Below, one piece after another: positions 11,870 through 24,690 of a DNA stretch of 64,000 nucleotides. Within the stretch, counting starts at the first letter, position 1; each line of letters starts with the position of its first letter. Under the pieces are notes generated by a model. The model saw only the letters and a list, made by a program, of their open reading frames with translations. It was not told the origin of the DNA and made no database searches. The DNA comes from Trichopria drosophilae (taxonomy: Eukaryota; Arthropoda; Insecta; Hymenoptera; Diapriidae), in contig CM059586.1 in the NCBI GenBank assembly GCA_030407085.1, positions 14,960,001 to 15,024,000 on the forward strand, written 5' to 3'. The translations under genes and the position numbers were made by a program.

Positions 11870-14800
11870 CCTGAAGGTGCAAGGAGGCTAGAATTTGTAG
11901 TTGAAAATTTCAGTTTAGACTAGCTTTTATGCTGCGCAGTGGGCCTGCAACGCTACTTCTGATTCAGTTTTTACCGAAGCGATTTACTGATTAATAAATT
12001 CTTAGCTATTTTTTTTTGTGGTACAGACTCCGATCAACTTCATATTCTTGAATCATTTGTTTTCTTCTTAATTTCAGTTTTTGTTTAGTATCGTTATTGT
12101 ATTAACAACTGTGTCTGGTTTGAATGTTAGCAGAAAATGTATGTTAGTTAGTAGAAAACTAAGTTTTTGAAAAGATGTTCAGACTGTCAAATGTAAATAC
12201 TGAAATATCCCATGCTATTTCTAAACATTTAAAGCTGTAAGTAATTCTCTAGAAAATCTGCTTAAAGGTAGGTCTTTTTTTTACCATTTTTATAATTAAA
12301 CTGTATAAGAAAATGTGTGACCAGTGCATCATCCACTCTCAGTTTACATTGCTCAAGCTTGTCAACTTGTCACTTTGTTACTTCGATTCTGACCTACAAT
12401 TAAATCTACATTAAATTCTAATTTTTTATTATTTTATTCTTCATCTTTTTTATTAAATTCTTACAACTTGAGGGTCCAGATTTTTTCAGAAAAGTTTAAT
12501 TTAAAAAGGGGAAATATTCGAAATACATATTTCTTATGGATGACCTATTGAAACTTCGAAATTTCGATGTCATAAACAAAAAGCATTGTTTTCAGAAAGG
12601 AAAACAAATCTCTGGAAAAAGATGACAATAATAGGGGACAAGACAAAGCCAGGAGGCCCTGGGACCACTAACGATAGTAAGATTGCTCGCCGAAGTTTCG
12701 AAAATCCTTATGTATTAGCTAAATATTTAAAAATTAATTATAATTTACTTTGGTACATTCATTAGGTTAGATGTGAGCAATTTACATTTCTACTACTGAA
12801 CTTTGTGCTACTCACTACAATTGGTTCCGTTTTAGGTATTGAAAACTTAAAATAATTAAAAAAATAAATAAAAAATGCTAAAAAAACAGCATCGATTTCA
12901 GTATTTAATATATCTCCCTTGATATGTAACATATTTTTTTAAACTGTCTATAAACAATTGTATAAGCAGATTCGTTTAGGTTTTCAAACTTAAGCTCTCG
13001 ATGTTGGATTTGCCATCTTCAATTTGAGAATTTAATGTCACTTTCGAATTCAATTACATCAAAAAACATTCAATGTACATTTGATGTAATTATGATATTT
13101 CACCCATCATATTGTATTCCCTGTTTTGATTTTTCTAAAATCTAAGGACAGATTCGCATTCAGTGATTCATAAACCTCGGTGTAACAAACTTTTGCCTAA
13201 TCTTAAAACAGGTATTCTGTTGGCCAAAATAGTAAGTCTTCTGGCCTACTATGCGCCACTTTACTATGCAATACTTTCTATCTTCAAAAATTTTACTGGT
13301 TTACCACATTCTTAATTGCTTAATACGTTTCTATTAGATTTTTAAAGGTAACATCGAAAGTAGGTTCTGAATAATGGAATCTAGAAAACATATTAAAGGA
13401 CCAATTTATTAAATATCATTTTTTAAAAGTTAGTTTTATTTTTCGATATTTATACCATTTTAAAGACAACGCAACCACATAAATAAAAAATACATTACAT
13501 GTTGAACACCACCATTAAACTAACCAGGCGGTGTTTTGTGTTTTGAGAAAACAGAATCTAAAAAACTTATAAGAAGGAATGTCTGACGTAAAATTAAATG
13601 AGTTTTCAAAATATATTAAGTTTTTCAAAAATTGCGAAAAAGTGTAACAAACTATACCAGATTTTTTCAAAAACAAGTAAAGAAATTGTGCTCTCGAAAC
13701 TTGAACTTTAAAATATGTATACAGGTATTTTGAAAATAAAGGAGAAAATATTCAAAATGGTACCGCATGCAGGAAAAAATCGTAAAACGAATTACTCAAA
13801 AATAATAGACTTTCGAAAATATTACAGAAATAAAGTTTTTTTTTAAATCCCGAAATTTAAAAAATTTTAAAAAGTATTCGAAACATTCTGTAAAAATTTA
13901 AATAGCGTTAAATAACATTTTTCCGAAATCTATAAAAAAAAATAAAGATAATTTTAAAAAATGATTCAAAATGTTCCATGATTAATTCTAATAACTTTTT
14001 GTTGAGTAATGTTTTTTCCCGAAAGTTTGTAATTTTCAAGTAACAATTTTTGAACTTTCAGACGGTTTTTTGGTGTTTTTGCCGCCACTTTTTATCATTT
14101 CAGTTTTATTTTCAAAACATCTATACATTTTTATGTTTAAGTTTCAAAGACAATATTTTTTTACTCCAAGCAAGAATTCTGAAACCATTTGAGTGTAAAA
14201 AACGAGATAAAAAAAAACATTTGAAAAATCTGTGTTTTTTGGGAGAAAATCGTGTATCGTTTTTCACTGTAGCATTTTTTTTTAATGTAACACCACAACC
14301 TGAATGTTCAGTTAATTTTACGTTAGATGTGACGACTTAAATATTTTTTAGCTTTTCTTTTACCCAAAATTTAACCGAAATCAAACACTCGTGATTGATT
14401 TGGTCTCAATATAGTTGATATTATTTTTTATTTTTTTTTATTTTTATTGCAAAATTACGGTATCTTTGAGAAGAGTGAAGGGAATTGAATGATTTTTAGT
14501 ATTCTGAAATTTTTATACATAAAAGTGTCCTTAGATAAAAGATGAAAATTAGACTAGGTTTGTTGGGTTCGGGAGGGGGGGAGGGGGATTATGTACATTT
14601 TAATATTTGAATATGATATAGTACATGAATATCGTTTTACTGCCGATGAAAAATTTTTTAGTTTTTGTGTTCTGTAACATATCCAAATTTAAAGAATCGG
14701 ATATAATAGGAATAGTGTTACTTGTATCTTGTTAGGCTGTTCCATAGGTCGGTGATATAACTCAAACTTCAATAATATATCCCAACGTCATAATAGTGTC

Positions 14801-15470
14801 CACCATAACCTTATCTCATTTCAATTTATTACGGCAGATGACCTACGAAATTAAGATAATTAAATTATTAAAGGTTTCAAAAGCAGTCATTTGTGGTATT
14901 ATTAACAAAAAAGTAGCTTAAAAAATAGTCAACTGCGTCTAAACTTAATTTGGTTCGAGAATACATTAAAAGAAGAACTTCCCTCAGATGAAAAATTATG
15001 TTTTAAAAATACTGTTTACGAAAAATGTCTCAAATATTTTTCGATCATAAAAAATACATTTAATTCCCTTTTGAGTGAATAAATGATTCACAAGTAGCAT
15101 CAAAACACGTGATAACTTTTTAATAACTTTTACATCATACATTTAATTCTGGTTGATATAAGTAGCTTGACTTTATTACAGAAAGTTACTATGTGGCATA
15201 TGTCAACATCCAGTCTACTGTAAAAAAGAAAGTATTGAAAACTAAGACGTAAAATTTTGTAACGCCCGATGATTACTGGATACTCGGCTTCTTCTGCTAG
15301 ACGTGTATTTTCGTTTCTAGTGTTTTATAATTATCTCGATTTTCCCATGCCCGACAACGTACTAGTTAAATGCAAAGTAGCTATCACGTAACTCTTGACC
15401 CGTGAAATGTGAACACTTTTGCATAACCGTACACGGTAACAGCAGGCTCGTTACTGCACCCACCGAAATT
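11870..15470. other. AT-rich spacer
   Basis: 3.6 kb without genes or clear repeats, with many poly-A/T runs. The one outstanding feature is the G-run cluster at 14565-14587. Confidence 0.5.
14565..14587 (+). other. Potential G-quadruplex
   Basis: GGG, GGG, seven Gs and five Gs are separated by one to three bases (GGGTTCGGGA and then the long runs). This is an isolated G cluster in AT-rich DNA. Confidence 0.5.
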
Positions 15471-15989
15471 GCTATTTCGTGGATATCAAAGAAACTCTGA
15501 CTTTTATTTTATGTTACAAATCTATCATTGAGAAATGTGTAATATATTATATAAATACAATCAAAAATGAATATCCCTTGCTGTCGATACGTTGGGTTTT
15601 CCATGTTGTTACAGCAAACGCAGTAGCAGCATACAATTTTGGTATAAAAGGTTATTACTCTTTGGAGAGCTTAAATTTATTTTTAAGGTGTAAAAGTATC
15701 ATGTTTGGTAATGACATATGTTTTTTTTGCACTTTTGACTTTTTTTATGCGGATTTTTCGTCTCTCAAAATGGCGCATTCCAAATGACGCCCGTAATTAT
15801 AAAAAATGATCATTTCCTTGCACCGGAACTAAAATCGTCTTGCAGGGCTGTTTTCTCCGTTGTTATAAAAAATATCGTTCGAAACAAGGGAGTACGCGTG
15901 TTTTTTGCGAATGTGATTTACGACCCGTGCCTGTAAGTCAAAATTTGTGACGGAGTTTGCCGAAATCCCAAGAGGCGATGAAAGTGAAG

Positions 15990-16270
15990 ACAGTGAATAT
16001 GAAAATATAACTGATTTTGGATTTTGAAAATCTGATGCCAGATTCGTATTCAGCAGCCCCAAAAACCATTGAGAAACTATTTTTTGAGAGTTTACTAATA
16101 ATTTCAATTTTCCATTTGCCGTTTTGAATCTTGGGAATTAGACACCAGATTCATGTTCAGCGACCCCAAAAACTCTCGAGTAGTGATTTTTATGAAAATG
16201 TGCTAATGTTTCCACTTCTTGATCTGCTATATTTGATCCACTATTTTGAATATAGAAAATCTGTAAATTG
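15990..16270 (-). repeat. ATGGCGG-type repeat, about two degenerate units
   Basis: The reverse-strand landmarks GAAAATCTGATGCCAGATTC, CAGCAGCCCCAAAAACC, GACACCAGATTC and CAGCGACCCCAAAAACTC recur about 120 bp apart. Confidence 0.65.
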
Positions 16271-17129
16271 TCTAATATTAGCGTTTAAAGGTTTATGTAC
16301 AATTCTTATATTGTCTTTTTGAGTCTTTTGTCTAAGTTTTTACTCAACCCTTTAGTATAAAGAATACTGGTGATTTTTATGATACAGTTTTGCATAGCAA
16401 ATAAATTCTTTTTTTTAAGACATTCTAAAACTAAATTTTTTGGATAACCATTAACTCTCAAAACATCTTTAACAATATTAATATTTTTCCTGAATCTTCA
16501 CATTACTTTTGATTCATTATTAAAATTGCTACAAGTATGTTAAATTATCTACTTTTACTTTCATGCTTAATTCAAGCACACTGTGAAACGAATTTTTTAA
16601 ATTAATACAAGAAAAGCAACTAAAATCTGGAATTAAATAAGAAAATTCACTAAAAGTAAGATGTAATGTAAGATCACTTAGACAAGGACAAACTTTGCAC
16701 TATACAATGGCTAACTTTAAGATGTAATCGTTTTAAGTTTGTATTTTATGATATATCTAAAGTACGTAGATGTATCGCAAACGAAGTTTCCAAACATTTT
16801 CAGATATCAAGCAACATTATAAGAAAATTCCGAATACATGAAACTCTAAGACGACGCTCTATGTCTCAAGTTTCATAGAAAACATAGAAAACAAATCGTG
16901 ATAGTCTATTCCTCATAGGCGACTTGCGACAGAGTCATCTGAAATTAATTCAGGAAACGTAGGAAACTATAGTACCAATAAATACTCGCCAGTTCAGATT
17001 TCTCTTCCGTCATGGATTCACTTAGACTCATCCCAGATTCCACATCTGAATGAGCTGTCTCTGAAACAAGAATTCCCGTTATCCATTTTTGTTTCTAAGA
17101 CACAAATAATCTTCACCTTGTAAATGATA

Positions 17130-18000
17130 TTTGTATAAAGGTCTTGCAGTGCGTTCACAACGATCGAAACGAATGTCTTACAATGGTGAACATCACCTCG
17201 TGCCTTGTCGTTGCTATCAATCCACCTCGGATTTCATCGTCCGATATCTTCAGGCAGCCTCACGATATTCTTCCCTGGATCCTTGGACAGCTCACTTGTG
17301 CGTTGAAACATTGGAACTTTAAATTGGCGCGAGAGTTGCATCGATCAACCGATCCTGCTGTACGGTTTTGAGCATAGCCTTTTGCAAAGACGACCTACAG
17401 AAAATCCTGTCGCGTCTTCAGGACTTCGGTGGGATAACTCTACGCGGAAGAGAAAGAGAGGTCCGGTCGCAACGGAGAACGTGTCGCGAACAACAAGCGA
17501 ACTTGTTCTCCGGGTGGGATGTGGAATAGGATAGGTGGGGTCGTTATTAATCTGGTGTCGAGTTGAGCACAAAGTTATATAGGAGCTCAGGAAATGAAAC
17601 ACGAGAAACCTCCCTGTGCCCCCGCACACTCCACCCGCTTTCCGCCCTAGAGAGACAAGGGGAGAGAGGTAGAGAGAGATGACGACAAGAGATGTTCTCC
17701 ACCCCTTCTGTCTAGCTGTACGTCCAACTTGGAATGTATTACCGGACCACCCTACGGTACCTCCACACCGCGCCGGTCAGATGGAGATATAACGATCAGG
17801 GACACACGAGACGGCCTGGCCCATGGAGACATACATATTTATGCGGCCCACGCCTTCGAAATTCGAGTGACGAGATACCAACGTTTCTTCTACACCCTCG
17901 CATGGGGACACTTTTGCTGATTCGATGAAAAAGCGGCGTCCGCGGAATTGGAGCGGGAATTGGAGCGGATGTGTAGGTGGGTGGTAGGTGGAAATGTGAT
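17130..18000. other. 870 bp GC-rich island, candidate regulatory region
   Basis: The largest GC-rich block of the window. Frames of 63-94 residues overlap on both strands without domains. It includes a purine tract (GAGAGAGGTAGAGAGAGATG near 17664) and CATATTTATGCGGCC near 17834. An exon cannot be excluded, but no frame persists across it. Confidence 0.35.
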
Positions 18001-18166
18001 TTGCGTATTAATAGTATTGTAAAATGAACGAATTGTGTCCCCGTTATTGCAGTCGAAATTGCTGGTGCAATCGATAAAAAGCTATTGTTCGTATTGTTAA
18101 ACCAATCATTACCCCTTTGCTAAATATTCGTCGTTGCATTATTTTATTATGCATTCTGCCTATATT

Positions 18167-19285
18167 ACTTCGACCCAGACTAAGTCTGGACGAAGTATTG
18201 AATTTGGTCACTTCGGGCAAAAAAATTACCCTATAGTTTTTCATCAAATGTCGACGTTTCAGACCCTAAGGAACCCAAATCAACAATAAAAAAATTGGTG
18301 TCCGTGATCTTGGACGTACGTACGTCCGTACGGTCCGTACGTCCCGTTTTTTTGTCTCGCGATAACTCGCGAACGGATAAGCGTATTGACATAAATTTTT
18401 TTTCAAAATACGCGTCTTGGCATAACTTAGATCTGATTAGATTTTGGCGCAGATCCATCCGTCCATTACTAAAAAATATTAGCCCCAATTAAGTTTCTTC
18501 GTAGTTTTTTGTATTTATTTTGAAAAATACAAATTTTATTTAAAAATGTTTCAAACAAAAAAGATAGATCATGAAATTCTCTACAAAAAAGGTTGTATGC
18601 ATTTTCTTCCTAAAGTCAACGATAATGTCATAAAAACTGGTTTAAAATGCTTATGACTATTGTCTGAAAAAGTATTGATTTTGGTCACCTCGGCAAAAAA
18701 ATTACCCTATAGTTTTTTATCAAATTTCGACGTTTCGACCCTCTACCCCCCTGGGGTAGTCTTCGCCAGCCCCTCGGGCGCGGTTATCACCTACGGGCGC
18801 ATAAGTTCTTTTACGCCCTTGATACGAAAATAACTATTTCGATATATCTAAAAGATGTCTTACAGTATCTAAAAGATATCCGTCAGAGATCTTTTCGACA
18901 CTTTCAAGATATCTTTAACGAATTATATGCATATATATTGTATATATAATATCATAATGATACAGACAGTAATTAATAAAACACTGTAAACAAGTAATAT
19001 GCATCGAATAGTCTATTACAATGCAAGTGCTTGAAGTAAGTATTTTGCAACTTTTATTTATTAATACTTCGGCTGGCCAGTTGTCGGGGTCGAAGTTTTG
19101 AAAATGCTCATTTTCAATTTTCATACATATAACAAACACTATATTGTTGTAACGTATCTATCGAAGCCACTTGGACCTAAATATGATTGGACCCCCAAAT
19201 ATCAATATAATTTTATAATATAATTGAAAGCTGTAAGTAAACAAACGAGTATTAAGGAATAGCCGACTCTCCACTGGGTCGAAGT
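18167..19285. mobile_element. Possible ~1.1 kb element with ACTTCGACCCAG inverted ends
   Basis: ACTTCGACCCAG (18167-18178) and its exact complement CTGGGTCGAAGT (19274-19285) bound a GC-mixed segment. Inside, a ~65 bp block is directly repeated: 18196-18263 and 18672-18742 share AAAAAAATTACCCTATAGTT. The segment also holds TCGCGATAACTCGCG and a stretch related to 9990-10150. The right flank has AGCGAGCGAAGCGAGCGAGG. There is no transposase. Confidence 0.45.
18841..18915. repeat. AAAAGATGTCTT/AAAGATATC word repeat
   Basis: TCTAAAAGATGTCTTACAG, TCTAAAAGATATCCGTCAG, AGATCTTTTCGACA and CAAGATATCTTTAACG follow each other. This is the same word family as 30690-30985. Confidence 0.5.
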
Positions 19286-19457
19286 TTCTGAGCGAGCGAA
19301 GCGAGCGAGGCACCACGCCAACACTAGTTTTAGTGTTAGTTTTCTATTAAAATCAACTTTGTATATCAAGGGTAATTCAATTTGAACTCAAATCTCTGTT
19401 ACAAATGACGATCAAAGTCAATGTTACTGATTCTGGGTGTTGGAAACACTTCATCTA

Positions 19458-19900
19458 CATTGAGGGAAAGGATTGTTTACTATTAAGAAGGCTTCTTAAT
19501 AGTTAAGAAATCGTTTATTTAAATACAGCGAATCATATAATTTTTTAAGTATGAAATAATTATTCATTTCATATAAAGCTAATATTTCTTTAGTGCAAAC
19601 AACGCATTTTCTATCTTAAGAAATATCTATTAAATGCAACCAAACATTTCTTAATAGCTACTGAACTGTTTGTGTACTGTACGTTTGTAGCTATAAAGTA
19701 ATGATTTCTTAATAATTACAGAATATAAGGTGGGAGTCGCAACGCATCGTAACATAACCTCAAATGACAACACGAATGTTTTGTTTTGTTTTTAAAGAAT
19801 GATTGAGTGCCTTTGAAGTTCGGTAGTGGTTATTGTGAAAAGAAATAAATTAAAGATATTATTTATAAGTCTTTACCGCAAACAATCATTTTTCTCAGTG
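19458..19900. mobile_element. MITE-like element, TA-flanked, TTCTTAATAG word
   Basis: A 443 bp element. The left end CATTGAGGGAAAGGATTG and the inverted right end CACTGAGAAAAATGATTG match over most of 23 bases, with TA outside both. The left half repeats TTCTTAATAG/TTAAGAAAT in alternating orientation (for example 19481-19510, 19640-19660, 19705-19715). It has no coding capacity. Confidence 0.78.
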
Positions 19901-19902
19901 TA

Positions 19903-21700
19903 GAGTATTCGAATTCATTTACAAGTGAATATTTTGATATAATTTTACATATGGCATGGACCGATCATTTTTGTAATAATATGCCCATTCACTGGCCGAA
20001 AACTGTGCCATGAAAGATTAGTTCGATGGAAATCGATTATTTTATACTAGTTACATAGGTAGTAAAACATGACTTCCGAAATATTAAAAATATCCAAAAT
20101 CATTCCTGATATTTCCTAAACCATAGTCGATGCAAGACCAAATTGACTCAAAACCTATAGACAGGACCTGTAATATAGTTGAATAAGGTTATTCTCTAGG
20201 CGTTGAGGGACACTTTGAGATATATACGTAGATAAACCAATTATTTTGTAAACGGTTGTGCGTTCAGTTGTTTTCCGTCCAGTGTAATTGATTCAAATCT
20301 TTTTACAGCACTCTAAATACAATAAGAAAATTCTAATAGAAATATGACGGTAATTTACCACATTCCTGAAAATGCTGAACCGAATCATGCATGTACTGAA
20401 ACTTCCTGTACTGTATTAAATATCAGTGAGAAATTTTGTCTACAAAAACCTTTGTCTAAATGAAAATGTCCAATACCTCTGGAAACTGCATCTGAAGCGA
20501 ATAAGAGAATATTGATTTACGATTTCCCTGGCTTAATTGCAGCACAATCCAAAATCCAAGTATACAAGAAATTGGTTTATTTAACCTGAAAATTAGTTGG
20601 GATAAAGCATTGGAAATCATCAATTGTAATGGGTGATAAATCCCTTCTCTTGACCTTATTGATTGATTCTTGAGTGCATATTTTGAGGAATCAGTATTCG
20701 ATTGAATATGTATCAAGAGATATGTAAAACAATAAATACTGATTTGAAGACTTGAACAAATTTCCCCGAATTTAACAAATTGTTTAGAAAGTATCATTAC
20801 GTAAAAATTTTTTCTTACTGATTATTGGTTAATTCCGGGTATTATAATAATTTTCAAGACCTTGTTTATGGTGGATTTAGTCATACTGGACATTTTTAGG
20901 GCTATGACTGGAGCTCTAAATATAACGCTAACATTTCTAGTAGGGCAGGTGCAGACAATTTCCGCAATCAATATCTATTGTTCTTCTTGACTTTATACCA
21001 TAAACCTTGATTAGATTAAGTCCTGAAATATATTTTTTTTCTTGAGACCAGAAATATACGAACGTGCTTTGTACATTCCAGTTAAAATCATTTTTCCAGT
21101 ATGATAAATTTTGAAAAACATCTCACAGCGATTCAGTGCACTTGAATTTCAGGAAATTAGACAAAAATTTAAAAAAAATTAATTAAATTGTTTGCAAAAC
21201 ATATGAAAGACCATTACAGTTAGTGGTGATTAAATAATTTCTTTAATATTTATAGAGAATATGAAGGCCCGAACGTTTTGACCAATTTGTTGGTCTGTAT
21301 CGGGGGGGGGGGGGGGGGGGGTCCATCACGTATACATGGTAAATTTGTGGAAAGTGTGAATTTTCTTCGTTCCAGCACAAACCTGCACCTTAAAAAATAT
21401 TTTGTTGTTATGAAGAATTTGTTTTATTAATTAAAAAATACACATTTAATACTCAGCTTTTTTCTACGAGACTGCTCAATTTCCACGAGAGTTCATATTT
21501 ACTTTTTGAATTGTTTTGAAAATACAGGTATAAATTCTTGTTTTAAACACTATTTGAAGGGATAGAGCATTACAGCGGACTCCTCACCCTTTATTTGATT
21601 GACTATAAAACGAAATTAAATTAAAGGAATATCATTTACAATTGTGTGTAGTGCAACGCTTTAATTAATTTGGAGATCGAACCGGTGACATGATTAAATA
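19903..21700. other. AT-rich spacer with a poly-G run
   Basis: No gene is recognised. A 113-residue minus-strand frame at 20456-20797 has no identifiable domain. A run of twenty Gs lies at 21302-21321. Confidence 0.45.
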
Positions 21701-21711
21701 TCAATTTGTAA

Positions 21712-22206
21712 CACTGAGAGAAATTATTTACTAATACTAATTTCAAGGCTCTTACATTTGCTGTAAAGTTATAACAGTAACTATTAAGCTAAAAACGACA
21801 GGTAACTTTGAGATGAAAATACCACCACTTTCTTGCACATGTTGTTGTCTATTAACTGGTAAATTTTAACGTTCAATAAGCGTTCGTTAACTGTTAATAA
21901 GTCTTACATTAAATTCTGTCGCATGAACTGTGCATGTCAACAATGCCTCGAAAAATTCGCAGAAAAACGTACGACTGCGCGCATGTAAGTTTGTTTATCT
22001 CTATTTCGGTGAAACTGAACACGCGTAAATATACTACATTAAATTAATATTTAAAATTATTATATTAACTATTAACATAACAAATTTAACCGAACCTCAG
22101 ATTACGGTAACTTAATAAAATACCTCACCTTAAAATCAAAATCTAAATTCTGTTACCTTTACTATGAAGCTAATACATTAACTGCAAACAAACAATTCTC
22201 TCAGTG
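21712..22206 (+). mobile_element. MITE-like element, CACTGAGAGAA ends, family A
   Basis: A 495 bp element with ends CACTGAGAGAAATT and AATTCTCTCAGTG. It has no coding capacity. Two further copies of the same family, in the opposite orientation, lie at 27805 and 42787. All three share a core near GCATGTCAACAATGC (21932-21946 here) and a GTTTATCTC/GATAAAC box. No TA pair is visible at the ends of this copy. Confidence 0.82.
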
Positions 22207-22539
22207 TGGGTCGACCACTTGAGAAATTTTGTCCCATAATGTTATTTGGTAAATATTCAGAATTAGAAATTGTAGATATTACAAGTTTTTGAAAGAAGTC
22301 CGTCTATACTAATCTTAATCGAGATAAGAGTAAATGAAAGATACTGGAAATTTATTAGTTCTAAAAAAAAAAGTTTTCGTCCATTAATTTGCCTAGTAGG
22401 TATATTAATAAAATATAATACAAATAATTTTTGTGCTTCCACAACCCGTATTTCATAACCTTTATAATTGAATGCAATTGCTATTTACTTTTTAATATTT
22501 ATTTATTTCGGTTGAAATTTAATAGAATCAGGCGCAACA

Positions 22540-22810
22540 CGTATTGCACGCTTCTCCTTTTTCGGCAAACGTTGACTAGCAGGCAGTTTACATGGAGGTA
22601 GAATTAATTAATTTTCCGTTGTTGTACAAAACCGGAGGGATTGGCGGTCTCGGGGCACGATTAAAAATCCATCATCCTTCGTTCTGGTAGATGCACGAAA
22701 CGTCGACATTACACGAATCGCATACCCAACGCACAGGAGTTTCGGCGATTTAAAAGCATTCGCTTTAATTCTCGTTGCATTTTCGCAAAAACCAATAGCA
22801 ACGGAGGGTC
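22540..22810. other. GC-richer island, candidate conserved non-coding element
   Basis: A compact island with AATTAATTAATTTT (homeodomain-like), GGAGGGATTGGCGGTCTCGG and GATTTAAAAGCATTCGC. There is no open frame. Confidence 0.3.
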
Positions 22811-24235
22811 TCTCGTTGATGGATTTATAATCGTCTTATAGTCTGATCTTCTGTAATGTGTTTGTAAAATTGCTTATGACAATGATGTAATTGTTATGTA
22901 TTAGACATATTCTCGAATTAAGGTTCAAAGAACATTGATATTTTCGAAAAAAGGTATGAGATGATTTTTTGGAGGATAATATATAGTGATGAAGTACAAC
23001 TTTTCACAACTGCATCGGTCGCAGGTTTTCCTGTATTTTAAGGTTAGGATTACATATATTGATACTTGTATGAGGGGTATAGTTTGAGCTGCATCAGCGA
23101 CAATCTTCCACTATTATCTGAGGTTAGGAGCTAACAATGTGGAATCTGCTACCAGACCAAGGGTTCTGATGTGATCTCATAAAAACTGGGTATTCACGCA
23201 TAATTATTCTTTTAATGTACACTTGTAGAAATTGCTATGTATTTCCGTCTGAATCAATTTTATTATTTTTGCTTTTACATTCAGGGCACGCTATTGATTA
23301 CTGCAACTCTACATCGTGTTTTACAAGTTGATGCATACATCACTGGAAATTACCTCAACCAGAGGGCTGAGACTGACCGTTGTTTCGTGTAACCTTATTC
23401 AGACAGAGAATTAATCCGCTCGGTGGCGCCAGCATCGTCTGGGATCCCCCTACTCCTCGTACTGTTTACCCTACCGCCTCTAGCAGTATTTAAACGGCAA
23501 AATGGGTCTTACATTTTGGACATTGGAAGAGGTGGTGGGGAGTAATCACAATATGCTACCCCAACCATACGGATCAGCTCATCTCCTGATCTCAGCTGAT
23601 AGTGTCAGCTCGTGACCTCAACAACTCTTCACTTATGGTTGCTCAAATTCTGTATTTTTTCTTAATTTGTTCTTATTAGCTAACTTTAATAGACCCCGTT
23701 ACTTATTTTAACTCGGCTAACTATACTGTTTATTTCTATCGCCTATTGGAATCATAGATTGATTGTGGTAACAAATTCAGGCAGTTTTTATGCTGCTCTG
23801 TAGGTAGTGTTGCATCTTTACGTCAGACATACCAATTGCTTCAGTTTGATAAATGTAAAACTGATGTCACGGTCAAACTAAACCTATTTCCTCTGGTTAC
23901 AACAACTTAATTTTGTAATTGAAGTGCTTTGTAATCTGCTAATCGTATAACTCCTTGTACTAGATTCATCTGCCAAACTTTCTTGCTCAGATGAAAACTG
24001 CGTAGATGGTTCTGCAACCCACATAGTCTGATGGTCCCCATATTATGATATACGAGCTGCACGATTATATTTTGCAACTACAACTCTACTTAACTCCTGA
24101 CATTCGGAATAAAAATGCGTACTTGTTGCGATGAGTTGGTTCCAAATGACTAAAAAGTAATTTCTAATTTTCTAGAAAAGTGCAAAACGAAAAGAAGTAA
24201 TCGCTGCTTTCAACTGTAGTATTTTTCGTTTTGCG
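22811..24235. other. Spacer without recognised features
   Basis: Mixed composition. A slightly GC-richer part lies at 23400-23620. No repeats or frames are supported. Confidence 0.4.
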
Positions 24236-24239
24236 AGAA

Positions 24240-24690
24240 GTAAATCAAAGGAAGGCCGGCGTGCAACGGTAGAAAACAGAGGGAAGATGGATGCCGAGGC
24301 CATCGGAGCACGAGGCCATTTCTGCCTCATTGTGGACTCCATTTGCGACTCTTAGATTGCTGGTGAAATATCTGACGTGGCGATGGAAAAATCGCTAACG
24401 TAGGGAACCGGCAAAATAAAAGTAGCTAGCATTTCTCACCGGAGTCCCGAGAGCCGCGCCTCCGTTCCTCTGGGCCGTTACTGCTGCTGTTGCTGTTACT
24501 GCTGCCAGCAAAAACCGAAGCGCGATAGAGCACTACCGGAATACGGCTAAGCAGCCCCAGAAAGAAACTTCGAGACATTGATGGAGTCCATGGCCCTTGC
24601 AGTGCGCTTGCGACAAATGCCACCCAATTGCTCCAGAGCAGTTCCTTAACTCCGGCTCCGTCTTCCACTCCGCCAAGACTTCACATCATT
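24240..24690. other. GC-rich island with CTG/CAG run
   Basis: It includes TACTGCTGCTGTTGCTGTTA at 24479-24498, which reads as serine/asparagine on the minus strand. A minus-strand frame of 80 codons (24426-24668) ends near a donor-like GGTGAGAAAT but has no ATG and a close upstream stop. Confidence 0.35.

Noticed and set aside
20456..20797. 113-codon minus-strand frame with an ATG
   Set aside because: No recognisable domain, AT-rich codons and no supporting context; such lengths arise by chance in 64 kb.
24426..24668. 80-codon minus-strand frame ending near a GGTGAGAAAT donor, with a serine/asparagine run
   Set aside because: No ATG, an in-frame stop shortly upstream and no convincing splice acceptor; the Ser/Asn run comes from a CAG-type microsatellite.
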